A stretch of 64,000 nucleotides of DNA from Sinorhizobium saheli (lineage in GTDB: Bacteria; Pseudomonadota; Alphaproteobacteria; Rhizobiales; Rhizobiaceae): the NCBI RefSeq assembly GCF_001651875.1, contig NZ_LNQB01000070.1, positions 1 through 64,000 on the forward strand. The letters are read 5' to 3'. Shown here piece after piece: positions 48,536 through 58,204 of this stretch. Position 1 is the stretch's first letter. Every line of letters begins with the position of its first letter. The translations under genes and the position numbers were made by a program. The notes beneath the pieces were generated by a model. The model searched no databases, was not told where the DNA came from, and worked only from the letters and a program-made list of their open reading frames with translations.

Positions 48536-49669
48536 TCAGCGCAAGAGCGCCCTCGCCTCCTCGATGCCGAGAGCGGCCGGCTGCGTGCAGGTCGTCGACA
48601 GCGTCACGAACCGGCCCTCTTCACCGGATTTGAGGATCGACACCATGACATCGACGCCGTGCAGCGCGCGATCGAGCGAGCAGCGCGCATCGCGGCCGGT
48701 GACGATGGCGTCCGCCAGGTCGGCGAGGCCGGCGGTGCGGTAATTGGCGATCGCCCCCAGCGGATGCTCCCAATTGTTCACCGCGAAGGGGTGCTCCCAC
48801 GTCTCCAACGGCTCAATGTTCTTGTCGCGCCCGCTCGCCTCAACCGTACCACCGAAGAAATTCGGGTCCGGAACGAACAGCGACCCCTCCGTTCCGTAGA
48901 GTTCCATATTGGCGTGGCGATGCGACCAGACATCCCAGCTTGCCGACAGCGTGATGGTCGCGCCGCTGTGGAACTCGAGAAGCGCGTGGATATTGGTCGG
49001 CGTCTTGACCGGGATCACCTCCCCCTTGCGCGGATCGCTGGTGATGGTGCGGGTCTCGCTCGCCATGGAGGAAAGGGCTGCGACGCGCTTGACCGGTCCG
49101 ATCAGGTTGATGAGGTTGGCGATGTAATAGGGCCCCATGTCGAGGATCGGGCCTCCCCCGGGGAGGAAGAAGAAGTCCGGGTTCGGATGCCACATCTCCA
49201 TCCCCGGGCCCATGACGTGGCATGTTCCGGAGGTGATGCGGCCGATCTTCCCCGCATCGATATGGGAGCGGGCAAGCTGATGCGCGCCGCCGAGGAACGT
49301 ATCCGGCGCGCAGCCGACCACAAGCCCCTTGCCCGTGGCAATGGCCCTCAATTGCTCCCCCTGCTCGAGCGACAGCACGAGGGGTTTTTCCGAGTAGACA
49401 TGCTTGCCGGCTTCGAGGATCGCCTTCGAGACCGGGAAATGCGCGTTCGGGATCGTCAGGTTGACGACGATGTCCACTTCCGGATTGGCGAGCAGCGCCT
49501 CGATGCTCTGGGCCGTGACGTCGAATTCGGCCCCGCGCGCTTCGGCTGCCGCCGGGTTGATGTCCGCGCAGGCAACGACCCTGATGCCCTTGAAGAGCGG
49601 TGAAAGCTTGAAATAGGTGGTGGAAATATTGCCGCATCCGATGATGCCGACCCCGAGATCTTTTGCCAT
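48536..49669 (-). CDS. Gfo/Idh/MocA family oxidoreductase
   Basis: The protein has 377 residues. The N-terminal Rossmann motif GIIGCGNISTTYFKLSP and EKPLVLS (the EKP loop) identify the family; the C-terminal beta-sheet domain holds the dimer and sugar site. Members oxidise or epimerise sugars and inositols. It lies 15 bp after the sugar isomerase and probably acts with it on the product of the glycosidase upstream. Confidence 0.9.
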   Translation of the reverse strand: MAKDLGVGIIGCGNISTTYFKLSPLFKGIRVVACADINPAAAEARGAEFDVTAQSIEALLANPEVDIVVNLTIPNAHFPVSKAILEAGKHVYSEKPLVLSLEQGEQLRAIATGKGLVVGCAPDTFLGGAHQLARSHIDAGKIGRITSGTCHVMGPGMEMWHPNPDFFFLPGGGPILDMGPYYIANLINLIGPVKRVAALSSMASETRTITSDPRKGEVIPVKTPTNIHALLEFHSGATITLSASWDVWSHRHANMELYGTEGSLFVPDPNFFGGTVEASGRDKNIEPLETWEHPFAVNNWEHPLGAIANYRTAGLADLADAIVTGRDARCSLDRALHGVDVMVSILKSGEEGRFVTLSTTCTQPAALGIEEARALLR

Positions 49670-49684
49670 GGAATTACCCGCCGC

Positions 49685-50446
49685 TCAGTAGGATTGAATA
49701 AAAGCCAGCGAACGCTTGGCGAAACGCCGGAAATCGCTGGGGTTGTCGTGCTCGGCGATGAAGTATTTCGCCGTGGTTGCGGAAAGCGCGCCAATGAGCC
49801 GCTTCCAGTCGAGCGTGCCCTGCCCGACATCGGCCCAACCGTCCTCGTCCGTGTTCTCGCCCTTCCGCGCGATGTCCTTGACATGGACCGCGGTGATACG
49901 GCTCGCATATTTCGAGATCCAGGCGAAGGGATCGCCGCCGCCGCGAACGATCCAGGCAATGTCAGCCTCCCACGAAAGCTCGGGCCCGCCGGCGAAAATA
50001 TGGTCGAGCGGCACCGAGCCGTCGGCAAGGGCGTTGAATTCGAAATCGTGATTGTGCCAGCCGAAATCGAGCCCTGCGTCGCGGAAGGGCTTGCCCGCTG
50101 CCTGCAGCCGGCCGCCGAAAGCCCGCCAGCCGGCAGCGTCGTTCGGGCGCTGATCCGGCATGACGAAGGGGCAATAGATGGCGCGAATGCCGAGCGTGTT
50201 GGCGATCTGCAGCACCCGCACCGGATCCTTCTCCAGCATGTCGAGGCCGAAATGGGCGGTCGGCATGGAGAGGCCGTTGCGCTCGAGGCCGGCCTTGAAC
50301 GCCGCGATCTCCGCGTCCGTCAGGGCCGCATAGAGCGCACCATATCCTTCGACCTGGGTGTAGCCCGCCGCGCCGATGGCGGTGAGCACCTCGGCAAGCG
50401 GCGGGAAATTACGGGCGCTATAAAGCTGGAAGCTGACGTCTTTCAT
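49685..50446 (-). CDS. Sugar phosphate isomerase/epimerase (xylose-isomerase-like TIM barrel)
   Basis: This 253-residue AP-endonuclease-2/IolE-type barrel has the metal-site segments AHFGLDML, DFGWHNHDFEF, ADIAWIVRGGGDP, VHVKDIARKG and FIAEHDNP. It probably isomerises or dehydrates a free sugar or keto-sugar. GAGGAG precedes ATG 50446. It sits between the glycosidase and the Gfo/Idh gene. Confidence 0.88.
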   Translation of the reverse strand: MKDVSFQLYSARNFPPLAEVLTAIGAAGYTQVEGYGALYAALTDAEIAAFKAGLERNGLSMPTAHFGLDMLEKDPVRVLQIANTLGIRAIYCPFVMPDQRPNDAAGWRAFGGRLQAAGKPFRDAGLDFGWHNHDFEFNALADGSVPLDHIFAGGPELSWEADIAWIVRGGGDPFAWISKYASRITAVHVKDIARKGENTDEDGWADVGQGTLDWKRLIGALSATTAKYFIAEHDNPSDFRRFAKRSLAFIQSY

Positions 50447-50576
50447 CGAAAATACTCCTCGTGGAAATTGCAGGAACGGGCTGGCGAGGCGAGGCGGCGA
50501 GCCCCGCCCGTCATTCACGGGATGGCATCGGCTGGTGGCGAGCCGCGCGCTCGAACGGGAGGGCCTGTCATGACGC

Positions 50577-53051
50577 TCAGCCCTTTCCCTGGCAGGATTC
50601 GAGATCGAAGGCGCTGAAGCGCGGCGTGGCGCCACTTTCGAGCGGCACCTTCGGCGTAAAGCGGACGACCTTCGCCTCGCCCGCTGTCAGGTCGAAGGCA
50701 TTGTCGGAATAACGTCCCTCCACGTCCGCCTCGACCATCACGTGGAGCGCCAGGCCCGTCGCGGTCACGGTGACGTCGAAGGAACCGTCCGTACGCGGCG
50801 CCGTCTCGATGCTGAGCCCTGACGGGGCGAGCTCGAGCGCCTTGTAGGTGCCCTGGACATGGTGCCCCTCACCGCGCATGCCATTGGATGCCTCGAAGGA
50901 CCAGAAGAGGAGCGTCTCGGCAGGGATATCCTTCGCGGCGATGACGACGAGCGTCGCGGCGCGATCCGGCGAGCATGCCCCGGCCGCCGCGACGAGCGGC
51001 ATGCGTTTGCCATCGAGCGACACGAGAAAGGTCTGCAGTTGCACCGTGACCGGCTCGGCCGTGTCGTTCACCATCGAGAAAACGATCTCACGGCCGTCCG
51101 CCGATGGAATGGCCGCGACGGCGACCGGCTGGAAGAACCGGCGCGCCATGTAATGCATGGCCTTCCAATGGCCGCCATAGTCGAGGCTCGACCAGGAGGC
51201 CACCGGCCAGGTGTCGTTGAGCTGCCAGTAAAGCGTGCCCATGCAATGCGGCTTCAGCGACCGCCAGTAGTCGACGGCGGTGCCGATCGCCAGCCCCTGC
51301 TGGACCTGGCTCAGATAGACGAAGCTCGGAAAGTCCTTGGGGAAGCGGAAGTAGCGGAACATCGTGCCGGCGATCCGCTCGTTGCCGCCGGCATTCTTCT
51401 GATGCGCCTCCATCACCGGCGAAGCGATGTTGAGGTCGCCCGCCTCGGCGAACTGCCGGATCACCGGCATCGACGTGTAGGACTGGAAGCCGAATTCGGA
51501 GCAGAAACGCGGCCGCACGGTCCGGTAATTGTCGAAGGATTTGTTCTCGTGCCAGACGGACCAGTAATGCATGTCCCCGGCACCGTCCGCATGCCAGGCG
51601 TCGCCGAAGTCGAGATAGCCGACCGACGGGCTCGACGGCCACCAGATCGCCTCCGGGCAGGCCTGCTTCATCGCTGCTTCGATCGTCCGGTTCAAACGGT
51701 CGTAGGAAACGAGATAGCGGTCGCGGTCCTTGCGGCTCTCCTCGAACCAGGTGAGCGCGCCGACAAGTTCGTTGTCGCCGCACCAGAGTGCCAGCGACGG
51801 ATGCGAGGAGAGCCGCTTGACCTGGTAGTCGACCTCTGCCGCCACGTTCTCCAGGAAATCCGGCGTCGAGGGATAGAGATTGCAGGCGAACATGAAGTCC
51901 TGCCAGACCATGAGGCCAAGCCGGTCGCAAAGATCGTAGAACCAGTCGGGCTCGTAGAACCCGCCGCCCCAGACGCGGATCATGTTCATGTTGGCGTCTA
52001 CGGCCGATCGAAGCAGGTCCTCGACGGCTTCCGGCGTAACGCGCGACATCAGCGCGTCGGCCGGTATCCAGTTCGCTCCGCGGCAGAAGATCTCGCGGCC
52101 GTTGACCCGGAAGGCGAAGCGGCTGCCCGCTTCGTCCTTGTCGGTGACGAGTTCGATCGTGCGGAAGCCGATCTGGCGCGTCACCCGCTCCTCGGGTGTT
52201 TCGACCTCGAGGAGCGAAAGGGCCTGATCGCCGCTGCCGGCCGGCCACCAGCGCCTCGGCTTCTCGATGGTGAAGACGTGGGTGATGCGCGTTTCGCCCG
52301 CCGCGACGGCGCAATCCAGCCGCTCGCCCACCCCGTCGAGAGCAAAGTGGAGCGGCACGATGCCGGGCTCGCGGGCAAGAAGCGTGACGGTGACCTGCAG
52401 GTCGACCGAGCCGTCCTCCAGCCAGAGCTGACGGGTGGTGACGTGCTCGATCCGCGCCGTCTCCAAGCGGCAGAGCGCAAGCGAGCCATAGACGCCGAGC
52501 GGCGCGATGGCGATGTTCCAGTCCCAGCCGAAATGGCACTGGGGCTTGCGCAGCATGTTGCCGTTGGCGATCGGTGAATTGCCCTCGTGATAGGGCACGA
52601 AAAGAGGCTGTGCCTGCTGCCGCAGCAGCCCCTCGACAATCGCGGAATGAAGCACGATGCGGATGCGGTTCTCGCCGGCGACGATCGCCTTCGATACGTC
52701 GGGGCGGTAGCGGCGGAAGCAATTCTCCGCCCGCAGCACCAGTTCGTCATTGACGAAGACCGACGCGACGGTGTCGATGCTTTCGAAATCGAGATACCAG
52801 CCCGCGTCGAGGTCATCCGCATCGATGGTTACCGTGCGTTCGAGCACCCATTCCTTGCGGGCCACCCACTGCACCTCCGCCTCGTTGCGGCCGTGATAGG
52901 GATCGGCAATGATCCCCGCCCGCTGGAGCGCGCTGTGCACATCGCCCGGCAGCGCGATGGTCAATGCGTGGCTGTTGTCGGCCGAAGCGAGCAGCCAGTC
53001 GCCGGAGAGATCGATGCGGGTGGCTTCGCGGTTCAAGGTTTCGGGAGGCAT
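50577..53051 (-). CDS. Glycoside hydrolase family 2 beta-mannosidase-like enzyme
   Basis: This is an 824-residue cytoplasmic enzyme. Sugar-binding jelly roll (about 10-170) with LSGDWLLAS and the beta-mannosidase-type FESIDTVASVFVND; Ig-like domain; then the GH2 barrel with acid/base Glu in LALWCGDNEL and nucleophile Glu in RFCSEFGFQS. RVWGGGFYEPDWFYDLCDRL and the MVWQDFMFACNLYP segment are typical of beta-mannosidases. It hydrolyses terminal beta-mannosides of imported oligosaccharides. ATG 53051 is preferred; GTG at 53057 is possible. Confidence 0.88.
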   Translation of the reverse strand: MPPETLNREATRIDLSGDWLLASADNSHALTIALPGDVHSALQRAGIIADPYHGRNEAEVQWVARKEWVLERTVTIDADDLDAGWYLDFESIDTVASVFVNDELVLRAENCFRRYRPDVSKAIVAGENRIRIVLHSAIVEGLLRQQAQPLFVPYHEGNSPIANGNMLRKPQCHFGWDWNIAIAPLGVYGSLALCRLETARIEHVTTRQLWLEDGSVDLQVTVTLLAREPGIVPLHFALDGVGERLDCAVAAGETRITHVFTIEKPRRWWPAGSGDQALSLLEVETPEERVTRQIGFRTIELVTDKDEAGSRFAFRVNGREIFCRGANWIPADALMSRVTPEAVEDLLRSAVDANMNMIRVWGGGFYEPDWFYDLCDRLGLMVWQDFMFACNLYPSTPDFLENVAAEVDYQVKRLSSHPSLALWCGDNELVGALTWFEESRKDRDRYLVSYDRLNRTIEAAMKQACPEAIWWPSSPSVGYLDFGDAWHADGAGDMHYWSVWHENKSFDNYRTVRPRFCSEFGFQSYTSMPVIRQFAEAGDLNIASPVMEAHQKNAGGNERIAGTMFRYFRFPKDFPSFVYLSQVQQGLAIGTAVDYWRSLKPHCMGTLYWQLNDTWPVASWSSLDYGGHWKAMHYMARRFFQPVAVAAIPSADGREIVFSMVNDTAEPVTVQLQTFLVSLDGKRMPLVAAAGACSPDRAATLVVIAAKDIPAETLLFWSFEASNGMRGEGHHVQGTYKALELAPSGLSIETAPRTDGSFDVTVTATGLALHVMVEADVEGRYSDNAFDLTAGEAKVVRFTPKVPLESGATPRFSAFDLESCQGKG

Positions 53052-53122
53052 TTCCACAAATCCGTCATGGACCGGCGACCTGCCGGTATCTCTTTTCCTG
53101 ATCGAAATGTCGGTTCTTCAAG

Positions 53123-54208
53123 TCAAAGGCGATTTTCGCTCGCTGCATCGAAGATCGACGCGACGGCGGTATCGAAGGAAAGCCGCACCGTGCTGCCCGG
53201 CGGATAGCGCCGCTGGCCGGCGATCCGGACCGACATCGACTGACCGGCGAGCTTCAGCCACAAGAGGTTGTCCGCCCCCATCGGTTCCTCGATGTCGACT
53301 ACCGCCTGATGCACCGTTTCGCCCTCGCGCGCTTCGTCGACCTTCACATGTTCCGGGCGCACGCCGAGCACCACCTTCCGGCCCGGCTGCAGCTTCGTGC
53401 GCGCCGGATAGGCGCTCACGTCGAAGGCGACGCCGTCGGCCCGAACGAAACTGCGCCCGTCGCGAGCGTCCACCTCGCCGCGGAAGAAGTTCATCGACGG
53501 CGAGCCGATGAAGCCGGCGACGAACAGGTTCTCCGGCGCGTTGTAGATGGTCATCGGATCGGCAAGCTGCTGGATCACCCCGCTCTTCATGACAGCGATC
53601 CGGTCGGCGAGCGTCAGCGCCTCGATCTGGTCGTGGGTGACGTAGATCATCGTGTTCTTCAGCGACTGGTGCAGCCGCTTGATCTCGACGCGCAGTTCCG
53701 AGCGCAGCTTGGCGTCGAGGTTCGACAGCGGCTCGTCGAACAGGAAGACGTCGACATCGCGCACCAGCGCCCGGCCGATCGCCACGCGCTGGCGCTGGCC
53801 GCCCGAAAGCTCCGACGGCTTGCGCCTCAAGAGCGGCTGGATCTGCAGGATTTCCGCAGCGCGCTTGACGCGCTTGTCGATTTCCGCCTGCGGCACCCTG
53901 GCGACCTGCAGGCCGAAGGAGAGGTTCTTCTCGACCGTCATTTGCGGATAGAGCGCGTAGGACTGGAACACCATGCCGATGCCGCGGTCCTTCGGCTCCT
54001 CCCACGTGACGTTGCGGTCATGGATGAAGATCTGCCCGTCGGAAACGTCGAGCAGGCCCGCAATGCAGTTCAGGAGCGTGGACTTGCCGCATCCCGACGA
54101 GCCGAGAAGCACCAGGAACTCGCCGTGGTCGATGTCGAGATTGAGCTTGTCGAGCACGGTGACGGCACCGAAGTTCAGCGACAGGTCCTTCACAGATACA
54201 CTGGTCAT
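53123..54208 (-). CDS. Sugar ABC transporter ATP-binding protein (MalK/UgpC type)
   Basis: This 361-residue ATPase has Walker A LLGSSGCGKSTLLN, signature LSGGQRQRVAIGRALV, Walker B VFLFDEPLSNLDAK and His switch VTHDQIEA. The C-terminal regulatory OB domain (RPEHVKVDEAREGE) is present. It energises the two permeases directly upstream. Confidence 0.93.
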   Translation of the reverse strand: MTSVSVKDLSLNFGAVTVLDKLNLDIDHGEFLVLLGSSGCGKSTLLNCIAGLLDVSDGQIFIHDRNVTWEEPKDRGIGMVFQSYALYPQMTVEKNLSFGLQVARVPQAEIDKRVKRAAEILQIQPLLRRKPSELSGGQRQRVAIGRALVRDVDVFLFDEPLSNLDAKLRSELRVEIKRLHQSLKNTMIYVTHDQIEALTLADRIAVMKSGVIQQLADPMTIYNAPENLFVAGFIGSPSMNFFRGEVDARDGRSFVRADGVAFDVSAYPARTKLQPGRKVVLGVRPEHVKVDEAREGETVHQAVVDIEEPMGADNLLWLKLAGQSMSVRIAGQRRYPPGSTVRLSFDTAVASIFDAASENRL

Positions 54209-54215
54209 TTTCTGC

Positions 54216-55157
54216 TTATCCTTTCACTGCGCCGGCGGCGATGCCGCGTACGAACAGGCGGCCCGATACGAAGTAGACCGTCAGCGGCACGAGGCCCGTC
54301 AGGATCGTCGCCGCCATGTTGACGTTGTATTCCTTCACGCCCTGAACCGAATTGACGATGTTGTTGAGTTGGACCGTCATCGGGTAGTACTCCGGCCGGG
54401 TGAAGACGACGCCGAACAGGAAGTCGTTCCAGATGCCGGTGACCTGCAGGATCATCGCGACCACGAAGATCGGCAGGGACATCGGCAGCATGATCTTGAA
54501 GTAAATCGTCCAGAACCCGGCGCCGTCGACGCGCGCCGCCTTGAACAATTCCTCCGGCAGGCCGGCGAAATAGTTGCGGAACAGCAGCGTCAAGATCGGC
54601 ATGCCGAAGATCGTATGCACGATGACGAGCCCGGTGAGCGTGCCGTAAACTCCCATTTCCCGGAGCACGATGACGATCGGATAGATCATGACCTGGTAGG
54701 GAATGAAGGCGCCGATGATCAGGATGGTGAAGAAGAGGTCCGCCCCCTTGAACCGCCAGTTCGCGAGCGCGTAGCCGTTGATCGAGGCGACGGCGATCGA
54801 GATGACCACCGAAGGCACGGTAATGCGCACCGAGTTCCAGAAGCCCCGCGAAAGCCCGTCGCAGTTGAGGCCGGTGCAGGCCTCGGCCCAGGCTTTCACC
54901 CAGGGTTCGAAGGTGATCTCGAGCGGCGGGGCGAAGATATTGCCGACACGGATCTCCGGCATGCCCTTGAGCGACGTCACGATCATCACGTAGAGCGGCA
55001 GCAGATAATAGAGGGAAACCACGATCAGCGTGCCGTAGACGATGATGTTGCGCCGCGAGAGCCTCCGGCGAGGCTTGGCTCCGCGCGGGCCGGATTTGAG
55101 CCTGCCCGGCGCCACGCCGTAGGCCGCGGCCGTGTCCTTGGTTGCGATGTTATCCAC
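54216..55157 (-). CDS. Sugar ABC transporter permease 2 (MalG type)
   Basis: The protein has 313 residues. A basic N-terminus (SGPRGAKPRRRLSRR) is followed by six TM helices and the EAA loop EELFKAARVDGAGFWTIYFKIMLP. It ends LFVRGIAAGAVKG, the usual MalG-type C-terminus. It overlaps the partner permease by eight bases. Confidence 0.93.
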   Translation of the reverse strand: MDNIATKDTAAAYGVAPGRLKSGPRGAKPRRRLSRRNIIVYGTLIVVSLYYLLPLYVMIVTSLKGMPEIRVGNIFAPPLEITFEPWVKAWAEACTGLNCDGLSRGFWNSVRITVPSVVISIAVASINGYALANWRFKGADLFFTILIIGAFIPYQVMIYPIVIVLREMGVYGTLTGLVIVHTIFGMPILTLLFRNYFAGLPEELFKAARVDGAGFWTIYFKIMLPMSLPIFVVAMILQVTGIWNDFLFGVVFTRPEYYPMTVQLNNIVNSVQGVKEYNVNMAATILTGLVPLTVYFVSGRLFVRGIAAGAVKG

Positions 55158-56058
55158 GCTTGCGCCCTCCCCCGAATTCCAGATAGGCCCACGGCACGAT
55201 GATGATGGCGACGGTCACGAGCATCATGGTGGAGGCGGCGAAGCCCTGGCCCAGGTTCTGGGCGAGGAACATGTAGTCGTATACGTATTTGGCCGGCACT
55301 TCCGAGGCGATCCCCGGGCCGCCGCTCGTCTGCGCGACGACAAGGTCGTAAACCTTGACGATGCCGCTGGCGATGATCACCAGGGTGGTGATGAAGACCC
55401 CGCGCATCATCGGAATGATGATCAGGACATAGGTCTTCCACATCGAGATGCCGTCGACCCGCGCCGCCTTCCAGATGTCTTCGTCGATGCCGCGCAGGCC
55501 CGCGAGCATGAGGCACATGACGAGACCGGTGCCCTGCCAGAGCGCGGCGATCAGGATGCCGTAAATGACGATGTCGGAATTATAGAGCGGGTCGAACGAA
55601 AAGCCCTCCCACCCGAGCGACCGCATGATCGACTGGATGCCGTATTGCGGGTTGAGCAGCCACTGCCAGACAAGCCCGGTCACGATGAACGACAGGGCGA
55701 AGGGATAGAGCATGATGGTGCGGAACGTGTTCTCGAAGCGGATCTTCTGATCCATGAGCGCTGCGAGCACGAAGCCGATAACCAGGCTGAATATCAGCGA
55801 GAAGAAGCCGAAGACCGCGAGGTTCTGGATCGAGACGATCCATCGCGGCGCCTCCCACAGCCGCTCGTACTGGTCGAAGCCAACGAAGGAGAGGCGCGGC
55901 AGGAGCTTCGAATTGGTGAAGGAGTAGAGAACCGTCCAGGCGGTGCCTCCGACGAAGATGACCACGGCCGTCAGGATCATCGGGATGGACGCGATCTTCG
56001 CATTGAGGTTGCGCAGCCACTGGTTCGGTCGAGCCGAGCCACGTGTTTGAGCCGTCAT
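55150..56058 (-). CDS. Sugar ABC transporter permease 1 (MalF type)
   Basis: This 302-residue permease has TM helices from residue ~27, a SFVGFDQYERLW segment typical of the family, and the EAA loop EDIWKAARVDGISMWKTYVLIIIP. GGAGGAGG before ATG 56058 fixes the start. It begins 292 bp downstream of the binding-protein gene, with a RIME-like element in between. Confidence 0.93.
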   Translation of the reverse strand: MTAQTRGSARPNQWLRNLNAKIASIPMILTAVVIFVGGTAWTVLYSFTNSKLLPRLSFVGFDQYERLWEAPRWIVSIQNLAVFGFFSLIFSLVIGFVLAALMDQKIRFENTFRTIMLYPFALSFIVTGLVWQWLLNPQYGIQSIMRSLGWEGFSFDPLYNSDIVIYGILIAALWQGTGLVMCLMLAGLRGIDEDIWKAARVDGISMWKTYVLIIIPMMRGVFITTLVIIASGIVKVYDLVVAQTSGGPGIASEVPAKYVYDYMFLAQNLGQGFAASTMMLVTVAIIIVPWAYLEFGGGRKRG

Positions 56059-56182
56059 GTTTCCTCCTCCGGAACGATGAGGGTTTTCGGATGGCAGGCA
56101 GCCGGTTCCGCAACGGCGCGGACGACGGCGCCGGCCCACCTTGCAAGGTCTCCCCCGCGCGCACGCCGCCGACTCAGGCCCG

Positions 56183-56286
56183 CTGCATGTCTCCTTGAAT
56201 CGACCTCGATCTAAGGACTAAGACATGCAGCAGTTCAAAGTGCCACAGCGACCTTTGCGCGTCCGATAAGACGCGCGGCGCTGTAG
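56183..56286 (-). repeat. RIME1-like intergenic mosaic element within the sugar operon
   Basis: Read on the minus strand: CTACAGCGCCGCGCGTCTTA, TCGGACGCGCAAAGGTCGCTG, CACTTTGAACTGCTGCATG, CCTTAGATCGAGGTCGATTC and AAGGAGACATGCAG. It has two palindromes (GCGCGTC/GACGCGC; CTGCATG/CATGCAG around CCTTAGATCGA...). It matches 15048-15142. Between binding protein and permease genes it may form the stabilising or attenuating structure often found there. Confidence 0.78.
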
Positions 56287-56350
56287 GCCTGCGTCCGGCA
56301 AGGCGTCGCGGAGCCGGCCCCGCAAAAGCGGGGCCGCCACAAGGTGGCTA

Positions 56351-57586
56351 TCAATCCGCAGCCGCGATGATCTCGGCGAAGCGCTTCTGCGCATCCTCCG
56401 GCGTCATTGACGGGTTCGCGAAGAACTCAGAGAAGAGGTCTTCCTTCTGCTTCTGGCTGTCCGGCGACAGAAGCTGGTCCGTCCACTGGATGACGTTGCC
56501 CTTGGCGAGAATGTCGAGACCCTTGCGCATGCAGTCGTTTGCGGTTGCAAGGTCCACGTCGCCACGCACCGGCAGCGAGCCCTTCTTCAGGTTGAAGGCA
56601 ACCTGCGTTTCCGGCTTCAACAATGTCGACGCCAATGCTTCCTGTGCCTTGGACTTTTCCTCGTCCTCGATGAGCGGGAAGTAGAAGGCGTCGCCGCCGG
56701 TCGCGATCACCTCGTTTACACCGAGGCCCGGCAGGCAGGTGTAGTCCTCACCGGCCTTCTGGCCTGCGACCTGGAACTCGCCCTGGGCCCAGTCGCCCAT
56801 GATCTGGCCGCCCGCCTTGCCAGTGATGACGAGGTTCGTCGCCTGGTTCCAGTCCTGGACGTTGCTGCCCTTGGACATGCGGCGCGCATCGTCGGCCGCC
56901 TTGAAGACCTTGGCGATCTCCGGTCCGGCGGCGACCGCTTCATCCTTCTTGGCAAAGACCTGCTCGAACACGTCCTTGCCGGCGATCGCGACGATCAGGA
57001 CGTCGAAGGCGCCGGACGACTGCCATGGCTGGCCGCCGAGGGCCAGAGGTATGATGCCGGCCTTCTCGAGCGCCGGTGCGGCGGCGACGAACTCATCCCA
57101 GTTCTTCGGCACCGGAACGCCCGCCTTCTTGAAGGCCGCATTCGAGAGCCACAGCCATTGCCAGGAATGGATGTTGACCGGCGCGCAATAGATCTTGCCC
57201 TCGATCGTGCAGGAATCGAGCAGGCTCGCGGGCTTGATGATGTCCTTCCAGTGCTCGCGCTCGGCAAGATCGGTGAGATCGCGCATCAGCCCCGCCTGCA
57301 CCAGTTCCTCCGCCTGGCGGCCGTGGTTGAACTGGGTGGCGCCCATCGGGTCGCCGCCGGTGATGCGGCTGATCATGATCGGCCGTGCCGTCCCGCCGGA
57401 GCCGGCGATCGCACCGTCGACCCATTTGTTCCCGGTCGCATCGAACGCCTTGGCAAGTTCGGCAACCGCTGCGGCTTCACCGCCCGACGTCCACCAATGC
57501 GTGACCTCGAGATCGGTGGCGTTGGCCGCACCGAAGGGCATAGCGACGGTTGCAGCCAAAGCGGCAGCCAGAAAACGTAATTTCAT
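56351..57586 (-). CDS. Sugar ABC transporter substrate-binding protein
   Basis: This 411-residue periplasmic protein has a signal peptide (about 1-23, GAANA) and the SBP_bac_1 fold. VTHWWTSGGEAAAVAELAKAF is the usual start of rhizobial gluco/mannoside binders (short form VTHWWTSGGE). CAPVNIHSWQWLW and GGQPWQSSGAFDV supply aromatic stacking residues for sugars. GGGAGGAG precedes ATG 57586. First gene of the operon, with a LacI-type operator directly upstream. A mannoside or glucoside ligand is inferred from the GH2 gene. Confidence 0.92.
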   Translation of the reverse strand: MKLRFLAAALAATVAMPFGAANATDLEVTHWWTSGGEAAAVAELAKAFDATGNKWVDGAIAGSGGTARPIMISRITGGDPMGATQFNHGRQAEELVQAGLMRDLTDLAEREHWKDIIKPASLLDSCTIEGKIYCAPVNIHSWQWLWLSNAAFKKAGVPVPKNWDEFVAAAPALEKAGIIPLALGGQPWQSSGAFDVLIVAIAGKDVFEQVFAKKDEAVAAGPEIAKVFKAADDARRMSKGSNVQDWNQATNLVITGKAGGQIMGDWAQGEFQVAGQKAGEDYTCLPGLGVNEVIATGGDAFYFPLIEDEEKSKAQEALASTLLKPETQVAFNLKKGSLPVRGDVDLATANDCMRKGLDILAKGNVIQWTDQLLSPDSQKQKEDLFSEFFANPSMTPEDAQKRFAEIIAAAD

Positions 57587-57602
57587 GAGTCTCCTCCCTC
57601 AC

Positions 57603-57615
57603 TGTAACGTTACCG
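57603..57615. promoter_or_regulatory. LacI-type operator at the sugar operon
   Basis: TGTAACGTTACCG contains the perfect 10-bp palindrome GTAACGTTAC with central CG, typical of LacI-family sites. It lies between the predicted -10 (TAAGGT) and the RBS of the binding-protein gene, where a bound repressor would block transcription. Confidence 0.7.
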
Positions 57616-57922
57616 TAAAAACCTTAGTTCAAACGATTTACATACGCAACACCCACAACGGCCAATTCAAAACATTTGTCAATTTACATCTTTGACGGGC
57701 AAACGCTGCCCCTCCAGATGCCCGCCGTGACGGCATGCGTCACGATCCCGAAGGCTAAAACACCTCAGCTATGCCGTTATTTTTATTAGATGTTGCTCAC
57801 GCCAGAAACCTCTGCACAACCATCACGGTCATGCCACCGCTGCAAACACACGCGCCGAGGCGGGATTCAACCAGATGGCTATGGTCTTCGCACCGCAGCA
57901 ACGAAAAAGCTCGACATCCGTA

Positions 57923-57936
57923 CTGTATCGTTACAG
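57923..57936. promoter_or_regulatory. Second LacI-type operator
   Basis: CTGTATCGTTACAG is an imperfect palindrome matching the operator at 57603 (TGTAnCGTTAC). It lies ~270 bp before the regulator gene and 310-320 bp from the first site, allowing autoregulation or looping. Confidence 0.6.
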
Positions 57937-58204
57937 ATTTCAGCTCTGGCTCCAATCTTCCGTGAATGTGGCGGGCCGCCACATTTCATATATAAGGCGG
58001 GGGCAATGCTGGCTGTGGATGAACTGGATCGACGCCGACAGCGGGCGGAGCGACAGAGGCGCGCGGGGGCGTGGGGCAGGATGCGGCAGTTAAAGGCGGC
58101 TCTCCGCCGACATCCCGTTCCAACTCATCGGGTGCCGATCGTGCCGATCGCGACGATCTCGGGGACTTCACCACGAGGCCGGCGGTCCAGGAAAGCGGGT
58201 TGAC

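Larger units (their letters stand above)
57587..58204. promoter_or_regulatory. Divergent regulatory region of the sugar operon and its LacI regulator
   Basis: The 618-bp spacer has no convincing gene. Toward the operon, TTGCGT-17 bp-TAAGGT is a plausible minus-strand promoter, followed by the operator GTAACGTTAC (57604-57613). A second LacI-like palindrome CTGTATCGTTACAG is at 57923-57936, on the regulator side. Several short frames look like chance. Confidence 0.55.

Noticed and set aside
50859-52577. Long plus-strand frame opposite the GH2 gene
   Set aside because: Antisense shadow; the GH2 catalytic motifs are clear on the minus strand.
57771-58203. Short plus-strand frames in the LacI regulatory spacer
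   Set aside because: They overlap each other and the candidate operator, have no RBS, and their composition is not protein-like.
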